62,546 bases of DNA. Source: UBA4719 sp038249115 (GTDB taxonomy: Bacteria; Actinomycetota; Actinomycetes; Actinomycetales; Dermatophilaceae). The stretch's first letter is position 1. Each line of letters starts with the position of its first letter. The stretch is from assembly GCA_038249115.1 (NCBI GenBank), contig JBBRWQ010000005.1, positions 1 through 62,546 of the forward strand. Reading direction: 5' to 3'. A model generated the notes under the pieces. The model was given only the letters and a program-made list of their open reading frames with translations. It searched no databases and was not told the DNA's origin. Below, one piece after another: positions 40,527 to 48,898 of the stretch. Position numbers and translations under genes: made by a program.

Positions 40527-41332
40527 GTCACGACCGCGGCTGCTGCGAGGTACAGCCTCGCAAATGCCAACGCCTCGGCCAGGTCCACCTCTCGCTGTTC
40601 GTCAGACACCCGACGGGTGCTGACCTCGACAACTACGGAGCCCGAAAACCGTTGCACCGCAAGGGTTTCAAGCAACTCACCGCATGGCTGAGTGCCACGG
40701 CCGGGAACCAGGTGCTCGTCCATGGGCGAGCCCAGGCCGTCGGCCAGGTGGATGTGCGCCAGCCGGGGCCCGAGCGCCGCAGCCATCGCCATCGCGTCTG
40801 ACCCGGCCGTCGCCGTATGCGACAGGTCCAGCGTCACGTGGTCATAGGGCTGGTCGACCGGGTCCCAGTGCGGCAGGTACGCCTCGACCGAACGGTTGCG
40901 GGCCCGCCAGGGAAACATGTTCTCGACGGCGAGCCTGATGCCGGAGTCATGTTCGCGAAAGGCCACCCCATCAGCGAAGGCCCGTGCGTACTCCTTCTGC
41001 CAGCGAAAGGGCGGATGCAGCACCACGGTGTCGGCACCCAGGGCTGTGGCCAGCTCGATGGAGTTGTCCACCTTGGGCCAGGCCTCTGGGCCCCAGACCC
41101 GCTGGGTGAGTAGCAACGTGGGCGCGTGAATCGACACGACCGGCATGGAGTGCAGGTCCGACAACGCCTTCAGAGCGCCTGCCTCCTGGGAGACCGGGTC
41201 GGTCCACACCATGACCTCGACACCGTCGTAGCCCAGCCGCTCAGCGAGCTCGAACGCCGCAGCGCAGTTCAGCGGATAGACAGAAGAGGTGGACAGCGCG
41301 ACTCGCGCGCCCGGCACCAGGACTGCGGTCAT
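40523..41332 (-). CDS. Sugar phosphate isomerase/epimerase family protein (TIM barrel)
   Basis: 269 residues from ATG 41332. AP-endonuclease-2-like barrel: RVALSTSSVYPLNCAAAFEL, LGYDGVEVMVW, VSIHAPTLLLT, GADTVVLHPPF, IRLAVENMFPW, VTLDLSHTATAGSD, LAHIHLADGLG and a final VVVEVSTRR strand. Glu, Asp and His at strand ends (VEVM, ENMF, DLSHT, HIHLAD) provide a plausible metal site. Substrate unknown. Coupled to the YwiC-like gene downstream and 35 nt after ppx, so possibly in one transcript. Confidence 0.85.
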   Translation of the reverse strand: MTAVLVPGARVALSTSSVYPLNCAAAFELAERLGYDGVEVMVWTDPVSQEAGALKALSDLHSMPVVSIHAPTLLLTQRVWGPEAWPKVDNSIELATALGADTVVLHPPFRWQKEYARAFADGVAFREHDSGIRLAVENMFPWRARNRSVEAYLPHWDPVDQPYDHVTLDLSHTATAGSDAMAMAAALGPRLAHIHLADGLGSPMDEHLVPGRGTQPCGELLETLAVQRFSGSVVVEVSTRRVSDEQREVDLAEALAFARLYLAAAAVVT

Positions 41333-41367
41333 GGCTCCGAGCCTAGCCATGGGTCTGGCTGTATGCC

Positions 41368-42300
41368 TCAACCCGCGGAGATCCAGTCCAGTCGCCTCAG
41401 GATCACGCCTTCGCGCAGGGCCCACGGGCAGATGTCGAGCCGTTCGATGCCGAGCAGATCCATGACGGCGTCGGCCACGATCGCTCCTGCCAGCAGCTGA
41501 GGCGCACGTTCCGCGCTGACCCCGGGCAGCTTCGACCGCTCGACATTGCTCATCTCGGCGAGCCGCACCACCATGGCCGTGACGTGTTCCCTCGCGAGGG
41601 TGCGGACGGCATACGGTCCGTCCCCGCTGCGCGCTGCGCCGGTGATCCTTGCCAGCGACCGCAGGGTCTTGCTGGTTCCGACATAACGGTCGGGCACCCC
41701 CGACTTGCTCACCTCGCGCAGCACCCGGGCGATGTCGGCCCGGACATGTTTGCGCAGGGCCTTGACCTGCCCCGGGGTGGGCGGGCCATCCGCGAGCGCT
41801 GACCTGGTCAGTCGCCCTGCGCCCAATGGCAGGCTGAGTGCGATGTCGGGCACTTCGTCGATGCCGGCGGCCAGCTCGAGCGAACCGCCACCGATATCCA
41901 CCACCAGCAGGCGACCGCTGGACCAGCCGAACCAGCGACGGACCGCCAGGAACGTGAGCCTCGACTCGTCCTCACCCGACAGCACCTGCAGCTCGACTCC
42001 GGTCTCGTCGAGTACCCTTGCGAGAACCGCCTCCCCGTTCGGCGCGTCGCGAATTGCGCTGGTGGCAAACGCAAGGAGGTCTTCGACGCCTTGATCCTCG
42101 GCAAACGTGAGGCACTCGCGAGTGAACGCCACCAACGCATCGGCGCCCGATCGGTCAATCGAGCCGTCATGGTCGACATGCTCCGCGAGCCGCAGCTCGA
42201 TCTTGTGCGATGAGGCTGGAAGTGGATGGGCGCCGACATGCGCGTCCACGACGAGCAGGTGGACCGTGTTGGAGCCCACGTCGATGACGCCGAGTCGCAT
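41368..42300 (-). CDS. Ppx/GppA exopolyphosphatase-type phosphatase
   Basis: 310 residues, the short actinobacterial form without the C-terminal HD-like domain. ASKHA ATPase motifs: RLGVIDVGSNTVHLLVVDAH (phosphate 1), FATSAIRDAPN, VLSGEDESRLTFLAVRRWFG, LLVVDIGGGSLELA (phosphate 2) and YVGTSKTLRSLARI. It hydrolyses polyphosphate ends or pppGpp; mycobacterial short paralogues differ in this, so the substrate is not settled. Divergent from the Cys-rich protein gene. Confidence 0.92.
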   Translation of the reverse strand: MRLGVIDVGSNTVHLLVVDAHVGAHPLPASSHKIELRLAEHVDHDGSIDRSGADALVAFTRECLTFAEDQGVEDLLAFATSAIRDAPNGEAVLARVLDETGVELQVLSGEDESRLTFLAVRRWFGWSSGRLLVVDIGGGSLELAAGIDEVPDIALSLPLGAGRLTRSALADGPPTPGQVKALRKHVRADIARVLREVSKSGVPDRYVGTSKTLRSLARITGAARSGDGPYAVRTLAREHVTAMVVRLAEMSNVERSKLPGVSAERAPQLLAGAIVADAVMDLLGIERLDICPWALREGVILRRLDWISAG

Positions 42301-42377
42301 GGTGTGAACCTATCGGCCGTTGCTGCCCACGGCCGTCGAGTCATACCGAACGGTGTTCTGCCGCATAGTCTTGGTGG

Positions 42378-43175
42378 ATGCCAGAGACAGCCCTCGACAT
42401 CCCCCGCATGTGGGTGGAGTTCGTCGACCCCGCCGATGCCAACCAGCGCTTCCGATGCGACCTGACCTGGCTCACGTCGTCATGGTCATGCATCTTCGGC
42501 AGCGGCTGCGCCGGCGTCTATGAGGATCGCCCCGACGACGGCTGCTGCACGCTGGGCGCGCACTTCACCGACAAGGACGACGTATCCCGGGTGAAGGCTG
42601 CCGTTGCCGAGCTCGGTGAGGACGAGTGGCAGTTCCACGCGGCCGGCCAGGGCGGACGCTGGAAGCTCAAGGAGGAAGGACAGCTCAAGACCCGGGTCGT
42701 CGCCGGCGCCTGCATCTTCCTGAACCGTCCAGGCTTCCCGGGCGGCGCCGGCTGCGCCCTGCACCAGCACGCCCGGCTGAACGGCGTCGAGCCCCTGACC
42801 GTCAAGCCCGATGTCTGCTGGCAGCTGCCGATCCGGCGCACCTACCGCAACGTCGAGATGCCTGACGAGAGCTCTTACCTGGAGGTGACCATCACCGAGT
42901 ACGACCGACGGGCCTGGGGACCTGGCGGTCATGACCTGGACTGGTACTGCTCCGGCAACTCGGCCGCACACGTCGGTCAGGAGCCGGTCTTTCGCAGCAG
43001 CAGCAACGAGCTGCGCGAGCTCATGGGCCCAGCGGCATATGACGAGATGGTCGTTCGCTGCGAGGCGCACCTGGTCGCCGCGAAGGCGGCCAGGGCGAAC
43101 GGGTCGCGCAAGCTGCTGCCCTTGCTCGTGCACCCAGCCACCCTCGCCGCGCGAGCCGAGCACCGCGGGAAGTAA
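42378..43175 (+). CDS. Cysteine-rich conserved protein, possible DUF3109/YkgJ-like metal-cluster protein
   Basis: 265 residues with ten cysteines at 27, 38, 44, 56, 57, 112, 126, 147, 191 and 228 and histidines 129 and 131. The paired C56-C57 and the pattern CIFLNRPGFPGGAGCALHQH, with KPDVCWQLP, recall YkgJ/DUF3109-type proteins thought to bind iron-sulfur or zinc. No signal peptide or membrane helix. Divergent from ppx and followed by radA after 70 nt. Function unknown; the cluster assignment is by Cys pattern only. Confidence 0.6.
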   Translation: MPETALDIPRMWVEFVDPADANQRFRCDLTWLTSSWSCIFGSGCAGVYEDRPDDGCCTLGAHFTDKDDVSRVKAAVAELGEDEWQFHAAGQGGRWKLKEEGQLKTRVVAGACIFLNRPGFPGGAGCALHQHARLNGVEPLTVKPDVCWQLPIRRTYRNVEMPDESSYLEVTITEYDRRAWGPGGHDLDWYCSGNSAAHVGQEPVFRSSSNELRELMGPAAYDEMVVRCEAHLVAAKAARANGSRKLLPLLVHPATLAARAEHRGK

Positions 43176-43245
43176 CGCTGGCCGGCGCGAGGACCGACAG
43201 CCCGGTTGCCGTCCGCTGTCGGAGGGGTCTCGTAGGGTCGCGCCC

Positions 43246-44622
43246 ATGGCAACCAAGACAACCACCCGCTCCTCCGGATACCGCTGCTCCGAATGCGGCT
43301 GGTCGGCGATCAAGTGGGTCGGTCGGTGTGGCGAGTGCCAGGCCTGGGGCACGATCAGCGAGGTCGGTGCCGTCAAGGTCAAGACGACCGCTGCGGTCGT
43401 CATCGACCGTCCCGCCATCCGGATCGGTGACGTCGACGCGCGTCGGGCCGAGGCTCGCACCACTGGCGTCAGCGAGTTCGACCGCGTGCTTGGCGGCGGC
43501 TTGGTCCGCGGGGCCGTTGTCCTGGTCGCGGGCGAGCCCGGCATCGGCAAGTCGACGTTGCTGCTCGATGTCGCCGCCAGAGCCGCCAGAACAGGCCAGA
43601 CCGTCCTTTACGTCACCGGCGAGGAGTCGGCCGCGCAGGTCCGGGTGCGGGCCGAACGCATCGAGGCCATGGCCAAGAACCTTTTCCTTGCCGCTGAGAC
43701 CGATCTAGCCAGCGTGCTCGGCCAGATCGGCCAGATCAGCCCAGACCTCGTGATCATCGACTCCGTCCAGACCATCGCGAGCGGTGAGGTCGAGGGATCG
43801 GCCGGCAACGTCTCACAGGTGCGCGAGGTCGCTGCCTCGTTGATCCAGCTGGCCAAGGCGCAGGGCATCTCGATCCTGCTGGTCGGCCACGTGACCAAGG
43901 ACGGCTCGATCGCGGGGCCGCGGGTGCTCGAGCATCTGGTCGATGTGGTGATCCAGTTCGAGGGCGACCGGCACTCGCGCCTCCGGCTCGTACGCGCGGT
44001 CAAGAACCGCTACGGCCCCACTGACGAGGTGGGCTGTTTCGACCTGTCTGACGTGGGTATCGTCGGGCTCACCGACCCCAGCGGCCTTTTCCTGTCGAGT
44101 CGAGACCTGGTCGTGCCGGGCACCTGCGTCACGGTCACACTTGAAGGCAGGCGGCCCCTGGTCACCGAGGTGCAGGCGCTGCTCTCGGGTACCACCGCGT
44201 CCTTACCGCGGCGAACGACCAGCGGGCTGGACAGCTCCCGGGTCGCGATGATCCTTGCCGTCCTCGACAAGCGCGCAGGCGTCCCCGTCCGGCAGGCCGA
44301 CTGCTACGTGTCCACGGTCGGCGGCGTCAAGGTCTCCGAGCCGTCAGCAGATCTCGCCATCGCGTTGGCGATGGCCAGCTCGGTGTCCGACAGGGCGCTT
44401 CCACACGGCACGGTGGCTCTGGGCGAGGTGGGTCTGGCCGGCGAGATCCGGGCCGTCACCGGTATCCCCCGCCGCCTCGCCGAAGCGGCACGACTGGGCT
44501 TTCGCAAGGCGGTCGTGCCCACCGGCTCGATCGGCAACGGCCCCACGCCCGAGGGAATGAAGGTCATCGAGGTCTCCGACATCCTCCAGGCGGTCAATCT
44601 GATGACGCAGCCCGTGTGCTGA
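43246..44622 (+). CDS. radA: DNA repair protein RadA (Sms)
   Basis: 458 residues. N-terminal zinc finger C14SEC17GWSAIKWVGRC28GEC31; RecA-like ATPase with Walker A VAGEPGIGKSTLLLD and Walker B LVIIDSVQTI; the RadA-specific VKNRYGPTDEVGCF; and a C-terminal Lon-like domain (ADLAIALAMASSVSDR, GEVGLAGEIR). It drives branch migration in recombination. DisA follows about 150 nt later on the same strand; RadA is known to bind and restrain DisA in other bacteria. Confidence 0.97.
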   Translation: MATKTTTRSSGYRCSECGWSAIKWVGRCGECQAWGTISEVGAVKVKTTAAVVIDRPAIRIGDVDARRAEARTTGVSEFDRVLGGGLVRGAVVLVAGEPGIGKSTLLLDVAARAARTGQTVLYVTGEESAAQVRVRAERIEAMAKNLFLAAETDLASVLGQIGQISPDLVIIDSVQTIASGEVEGSAGNVSQVREVAASLIQLAKAQGISILLVGHVTKDGSIAGPRVLEHLVDVVIQFEGDRHSRLRLVRAVKNRYGPTDEVGCFDLSDVGIVGLTDPSGLFLSSRDLVVPGTCVTVTLEGRRPLVTEVQALLSGTTASLPRRTTSGLDSSRVAMILAVLDKRAGVPVRQADCYVSTVGGVKVSEPSADLAIALAMASSVSDRALPHGTVALGEVGLAGEIRAVTGIPRRLAEAARLGFRKAVVPTGSIGNGPTPEGMKVIEVSDILQAVNLMTQPVC

Positions 44623-44774
44623 CCAGGTCACGGGTAGGTCACAACCCGTCCTATACACCTTCGGCCCGCTACACTTCCCGGCAGGTTGAGGTGCGCCTGA
44701 CACTGCGTGCCCGACCCGACGGGATCCGGGCAGCCGGGTCCCACCAGCTGCCGTCTGAGGGGACAACGATCACT

Positions 44775-45851
44775 GTGGAACGAAGCGACGACGAGTTGCT
44801 CCGCGCCACCTTGGCGGCGGTGGCACCGGGGACCGAGCTGCGAGACGGGCTGGAGCGGATCCTGCGCGGGCGCACCGGCGCGCTGATCGTGCTCGGCAAC
44901 GACAAGACCGTCGAAGCGATGTCGACCGGTGGTTTCCCCCTCGACATCGAGTTCTCGAGCACGCGGCTGCGCGAGCTCGCCAAGATGGACGGCGCGATCG
45001 TGCTCGACCGCGATGGCTCGCGCATCTTGCGCGCCGCCACGCAGCTTTTGCCAGACCCGTCGATCGAGACCAACGAGTCCGGCACCAGACACCGCACGGC
45101 TGAACGCGTCGCCAAGCAGACCGGTTTCCCAGTGGTCTCCGTCAGCCAGTCCATGCAGATCGTGGCCCTCTACGTCGACGGTCGGCGTCACGTGCTCGAG
45201 GAGTCGAGCGCGATCCTTTCCCGTGCCAACCAGGCTCTGCAGACTTTGGAGCGCTACAAGTCGCGGCTGGACGAGGTCACCGGCACGTTGTCGGCCCTGG
45301 AGATCGAGGACCTGGTCACCGTTCGCGACGTCGCATCTGTGCTCCGGCGGCTCGAGATGGTTCGGAGGATCAGCGAAGAGATCGACAGCTATGTGGTCGA
45401 GCTCGGCACCGACGGCCGGTTGCTGACCCTTCAGCTCGAGGAGCTGACCGGAGGTCTGGGCAACGACCGCGAGCTCGTCATTCGCGACTACCTCGAGGCT
45501 GCCCACAACGCCGCCACCGTCGAACAGGTCCTGGCCGACCTGATGGAGCTCACATCCATCGAGCTGCTCGACCTGGCAGCGGGCGCCAAGGCCGTCGGTT
45601 TCACCGTCGTCGGCGATGCCCTCGACGCAGCAGTGAGCCCGCGAGGCTACCGGCTCCTGACCAAGGTGCCGCGGCTCCCTGGGGCCATCGTCGAGCGACT
45701 CGTCGACCACTTCGAGAACCTCCAGAAGCTCCTTTCCGCCAACCTCGAGGACCTGATGGCCGTCGAAGGCGTCGGCGAAGGTCGCGCGCGAGCCGTTCGC
45801 GAGGGTCTCTCCCGACTGGCCGAGTCGAGCATTCTTGAGCGCTACGTCTGA
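44775..45851 (+). CDS. disA: DNA integrity scanning diadenylate cyclase DisA
   Basis: 358 residues from GTG 44775. DAC domain with the D72-G73-A74 motif (AKMDGAIVLDRD) and the R105-H106-R107 motif (SGTRHRTAERVAKQTG), followed by a helical spine (QTLERYKSRLDEVTGTLSAL) and a C-terminal helix-hairpin-helix (LEDLMAVEGVGEGRARAVRE). It forms octamers that make c-di-AMP from two ATP while scanning DNA. The only c-di-AMP enzyme in the window; an RCK protein of the KtrA type, a possible c-di-AMP receptor, lies 12 kb upstream. mutY starts 3 nt later. Confidence 0.97.
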   Translation: MERSDDELLRATLAAVAPGTELRDGLERILRGRTGALIVLGNDKTVEAMSTGGFPLDIEFSSTRLRELAKMDGAIVLDRDGSRILRAATQLLPDPSIETNESGTRHRTAERVAKQTGFPVVSVSQSMQIVALYVDGRRHVLEESSAILSRANQALQTLERYKSRLDEVTGTLSALEIEDLVTVRDVASVLRRLEMVRRISEEIDSYVVELGTDGRLLTLQLEELTGGLGNDRELVIRDYLEAAHNAATVEQVLADLMELTSIELLDLAAGAKAVGFTVVGDALDAAVSPRGYRLLTKVPRLPGAIVERLVDHFENLQKLLSANLEDLMAVEGVGEGRARAVREGLSRLAESSILERYV

Positions 45852-45854
45852 GCG

Positions 45855-46769
45855 GTGCCCAGTTCCCTTCTGCACCAACGGATTCTGGATTGGTATGCCG
45901 ACCACGCCAGGGATCTCCCGTGGCGTGAGCCGGGGACCGCGCCTTGGGGTGTTCTGGTCTCGGAAGTCATGCTGCAGCAGACGCCGGTCGTCCGTGTCGA
46001 GCCCGTGTGGCGACAGTGGATGTCCACGTGGCCCTCACCCTCCGCACTCGCCGCATCCCCATCCGGTGACGCCGTGCGGGCCTGGGGCCGGCTGGGTTAC
46101 CCCAGACGGGCCTTGAGGCTTCACGCGGCAGCCACCGTGATCGTCGACCAGCACAACGGAAGGGTCCCCGACGACCACGAGGCCCTGCTGGCGCTACCGG
46201 GTGTGGGCAGCTACACCGCCGCGGCGGTCGCGAGCTTCGCCTTCGGGCTGCGACAGACGGTGGTGGACACCAATGTCAGACGGGTCCTGGCCCGTGCGGT
46301 CACCGGCAGCGAGCAGGCCGCGCCCTCGCTGACCCGTGCGGAGACCAGCCTGGCCACGAGCCTGCTGCCTGCAGACGCGAGAACCGCGCGCAGCTGGAAC
46401 GTCGCCGTGATGGAGCTGGGCGCTCTTGTCTGCACTTCGACCTCTCCCCGGTGCCCGGACTGCCCGGTCCAGGACCTGTGTGCGTGGCAGCAGGCCGGCC
46501 GGCCGGCATACGGGGGTCGGGTTGGCCGTACTCAGGCATGGCGCGGCACAGACCGGCAGGCGCGCGGAAAGCTCTTGGCAGTCCTTCGTGACGCACCCGG
46601 TCCGGTCACGGCAGCCCAGCTGGCTGGCGCATGGCCCGACGACCAGACGCAATGTGCCCGATGCCTGGACTCTTTGGTCACCGACGGACTGGTCGAGCCG
46701 TTGTCCCGGCACCGATTCCAGCTCCCCGGCTTAACTGAGCGCAGCCCTCACCCTGGCGGGGCAGGATAG
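45855..46769 (+). CDS. mutY: Adenine DNA glycosylase MutY
   Basis: 304 residues, GTG start 3 nt after disA. HhH-GPD glycosylase: LPWREPGTAPWGVLVSEVML, QQTPVVRVEPVW, the hairpin LLALPGVGSYTAAAVASFAF, and VVDTNVRRVLAR with catalytic Asp. Iron-sulfur ligands in CTSTSPRCPDCPVQDLC. It removes adenine opposite 8-oxoguanine. The C-terminal NUDIX-like 8-oxoG domain of longer MutY proteins is replaced by a short winged-helix-like tail (PGPVTAAQLAGAW), as in many actinobacteria. Confidence 0.93.
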   Translation: MPSSLLHQRILDWYADHARDLPWREPGTAPWGVLVSEVMLQQTPVVRVEPVWRQWMSTWPSPSALAASPSGDAVRAWGRLGYPRRALRLHAAATVIVDQHNGRVPDDHEALLALPGVGSYTAAAVASFAFGLRQTVVDTNVRRVLARAVTGSEQAAPSLTRAETSLATSLLPADARTARSWNVAVMELGALVCTSTSPRCPDCPVQDLCAWQQAGRPAYGGRVGRTQAWRGTDRQARGKLLAVLRDAPGPVTAAQLAGAWPDDQTQCARCLDSLVTDGLVEPLSRHRFQLPGLTERSPHPGGAG

Positions 46770-46773
46770 GGCC

Positions 46774-48306
46774 GTGGACGAGAGTCAGGCGGCGCCGGGC
46801 CGCCGCGACGATTCGGCTGCGGGCGGGCCCGCTCGCAGGCATGCTCGACGTGCGGCGAGGCTCCGGTCATTGCGCACTGGTGCCACCCAAGGCATGAAGG
46901 GTGTCGGCCGGGGCACGAAGTCAGGTGTCCGTAGCGCAGGTCGTTCGGGCCGGACGAGCGCTCGCCTGGCCGGACGAGCAGGTGCAGCAAGTGCTCGACG
47001 CTTCAGGGTCTTCACACACTCCCGGGGGGCCGGCGAGTCCGGGCTGGCACAGATGGTGGAACTGAATGCCGTCCACACCGCAGGCGACACCGCGTTGACG
47101 CTGTCGCTGGTGGGCACCATCTTCAGCATCCCCACCGGCCAGGCCCGCGGCCAGGTCGCGCTGTTCCTGGTTCTCACGATGGCGCCGTTCACCGTGCTGG
47201 CCCCACTGATTGGGCCCTTGCTCGACCGGTTCCGGCACGGCCGGCGATGGGCGATCGGCACCACGCTGGCCACGAGAGCCTTCCTATGCTTGGTGCTGGC
47301 AGATGCTGTCGCGACGAAGTCGGCCTGGCTGTTCCCGGCGGCGCTCGGCGCCCTGGTGGCTTCGCGCGCCTACAACATCGCCCGGGCATCGGCGGTGCCC
47401 CGGCTGCTGCCCAGCGGTTTCGGCCTCGTCAGCGCCAACTCACGCCAGTCACTGGCTGGGGTCGCCGGCATGGTGCTGGGCGGTGCCGTCGCCGGTGCAG
47501 CCGCCAGGGTCGGGCCGGAATGGTCGCTGCGCGTGGCATTCCTGATCTACGTTGTCGGCACGGTCCTTGCCATCATGCTGCCCGCCCGGGTCGACTCGTC
47601 CCAGGGAGAGCAGGACATCGGACAGACCACCCAAGGGCCTCTGGCAGGTCCGTGGGCGGCTCCGTGGGCAAGCCCGCGGGGAGGACCGCTCCGACGTCTC
47701 CGGCGCAGGGTCGACGCCCTGCCCTGGCGGGTCCTCATCGGCCTGTGGTGCACGGCGGGCACCCGCCTTCTCGCCGGCTTCCTGACATTCTTCCTGGCCT
47801 TCCTTCTCCGCGATCACCCGATCAGCGGCCTGTCCGGCACCCTCGTGCTCGGTTTCGTCGTCGTGGCAGCCGGCGTGGGCAACACCTTCGCCAGCATGGT
47901 CGGCACGCTCGTGAAGGGCCACGCCCCCGAGAAGATCGCCGCAACCAGCCTGCTCCTCGCGATAGTGACGGCGTTGACGGCCGCTTTGCTCTACTCGGCG
48001 TGGACCCTTGTGACCCTCGGTCTGGTGGCCGGGTTGTCCTCGCAGCTGGCAAAGCTCAGCCTCGATGCGCTGGTGCAACGCGACGTCGCCGAGACGGTAC
48101 GTACCAGCGTCTTCGCCTGGTCCGAGACCTGGCTGCAGATCGCCTGGGTCATGGGTGGTGCGCTAGGAATCGCCTTGCCGCTCAACCCTGGGCTCGGGTT
48201 CGGGGTGATCGCACTGCTGCTCTTCGCCACGTTCCTGATGGCCACCCGCACCCGCGTCGCGCGCCGTAAACGGACAGCAACGACCGTTCGGCCTCTGCAA
48301 ACGTGA
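46774..48306 (+). CDS. MFS-type transporter with a long Arg-rich N-terminus
   Basis: 510 residues, GTG start. Residues 1-90 are Arg/Gly/Ala-rich and likely disordered (HARRAARLRSLRTGATQGMK). About twelve helices follow: TLSLVGTIFSIPTGQARGQV, then FTVLAPLIGPLLDRFRHGRR with the MFS loop D-R-x-G/R pattern, AYNIARASAVPRLLP, and after a Gly/Pro-rich central loop the second six. Substrate unknown. It ends 55 nt from a convergent acetyltransferase gene. Confidence 0.82.
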   Translation: MDESQAAPGRRDDSAAGGPARRHARRAARLRSLRTGATQGMKGVGRGTKSGVRSAGRSGRTSARLAGRAGAASARRFRVFTHSRGAGESGLAQMVELNAVHTAGDTALTLSLVGTIFSIPTGQARGQVALFLVLTMAPFTVLAPLIGPLLDRFRHGRRWAIGTTLATRAFLCLVLADAVATKSAWLFPAALGALVASRAYNIARASAVPRLLPSGFGLVSANSRQSLAGVAGMVLGGAVAGAAARVGPEWSLRVAFLIYVVGTVLAIMLPARVDSSQGEQDIGQTTQGPLAGPWAAPWASPRGGPLRRLRRRVDALPWRVLIGLWCTAGTRLLAGFLTFFLAFLLRDHPISGLSGTLVLGFVVVAAGVGNTFASMVGTLVKGHAPEKIAATSLLLAIVTALTAALLYSAWTLVTLGLVAGLSSQLAKLSLDALVQRDVAETVRTSVFAWSETWLQIAWVMGGALGIALPLNPGLGFGVIALLLFATFLMATRTRVARRKRTATTVRPLQT

Positions 48307-48360
48307 TCTGACGGCAGCCGTGCTGAGTCTGTCCGCCGGATCGACTGGCCGGGCCGCCTG

Positions 48361-48861
48361 TCAGAGCGTGCGCAGCATCCGGGTATTGCCCAAGGTGTTG
48401 GGCTTGACCCGCTCGAGGTCGAGGAACTCAGCCACGCCCTCGTCATACGACCGGAGCAGCTCGGCATAGACCTCGGGCTCGGCGGCCTGCCCCTCGATAA
48501 CCGAGAAGCCGTGGTACGTGAAGAAGTCCACCTCGAAGGTGAGACAGAAGATGCGCCGCAGGCCGAGCCTCCTGGCATCACCGAGCAGGGCCTCCAGGAG
48601 GTGTCCACCCAAACCGTGTCGCTTGAAGTCCGGGTGGACCACGAGGGTGCGGACCTCAGCGAGCTCGTCCCACATCACGTGCAGGGCTCCGCAGCCAATA
48701 ACGCGTCCTGGCACATCCGGGTCCTCGGCCACCAGAAACTGCTGCAAAGCCTCGTAGTACGACACCGGGTCCTTGGGCGTAAGTGTGTTGCCCGCGAGCG
48801 GACGGACGAGCTCACGGATGCCACGGACGTCACCGACGCGGGCGTTGCGAACCTCGATCAT
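48361..48861 (-). CDS. Amino-acid N-acetyltransferase (ArgA-like GNAT)
   Basis: 166 residues. RNARVGDVRGIRELVRPLAG start, VIGCGALHVMWDELAEVRTL, VVHPDFKRHGLGGHLLEALL acetyl-CoA loop (KRHGLG), IFCLTFEVDFFTYHGFSVIE. It matches the short mycobacterial Rv2747-type N-acetylglutamate synthase, which acetylates L-glutamate or L-glutamine for arginine synthesis without the kinase-like domain of classical ArgA. No other arg gene lies nearby. Confidence 0.85.
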   Translation of the reverse strand: MIEVRNARVGDVRGIRELVRPLAGNTLTPKDPVSYYEALQQFLVAEDPDVPGRVIGCGALHVMWDELAEVRTLVVHPDFKRHGLGGHLLEALLGDARRLGLRRIFCLTFEVDFFTYHGFSVIEGQAAEPEVYAELLRSYDEGVAEFLDLERVKPNTLGNTRMLRTL

Positions 48862-48898
48862 GAGGAGATCGTCACAACCGGGGCAGGTGTGTCGACGA

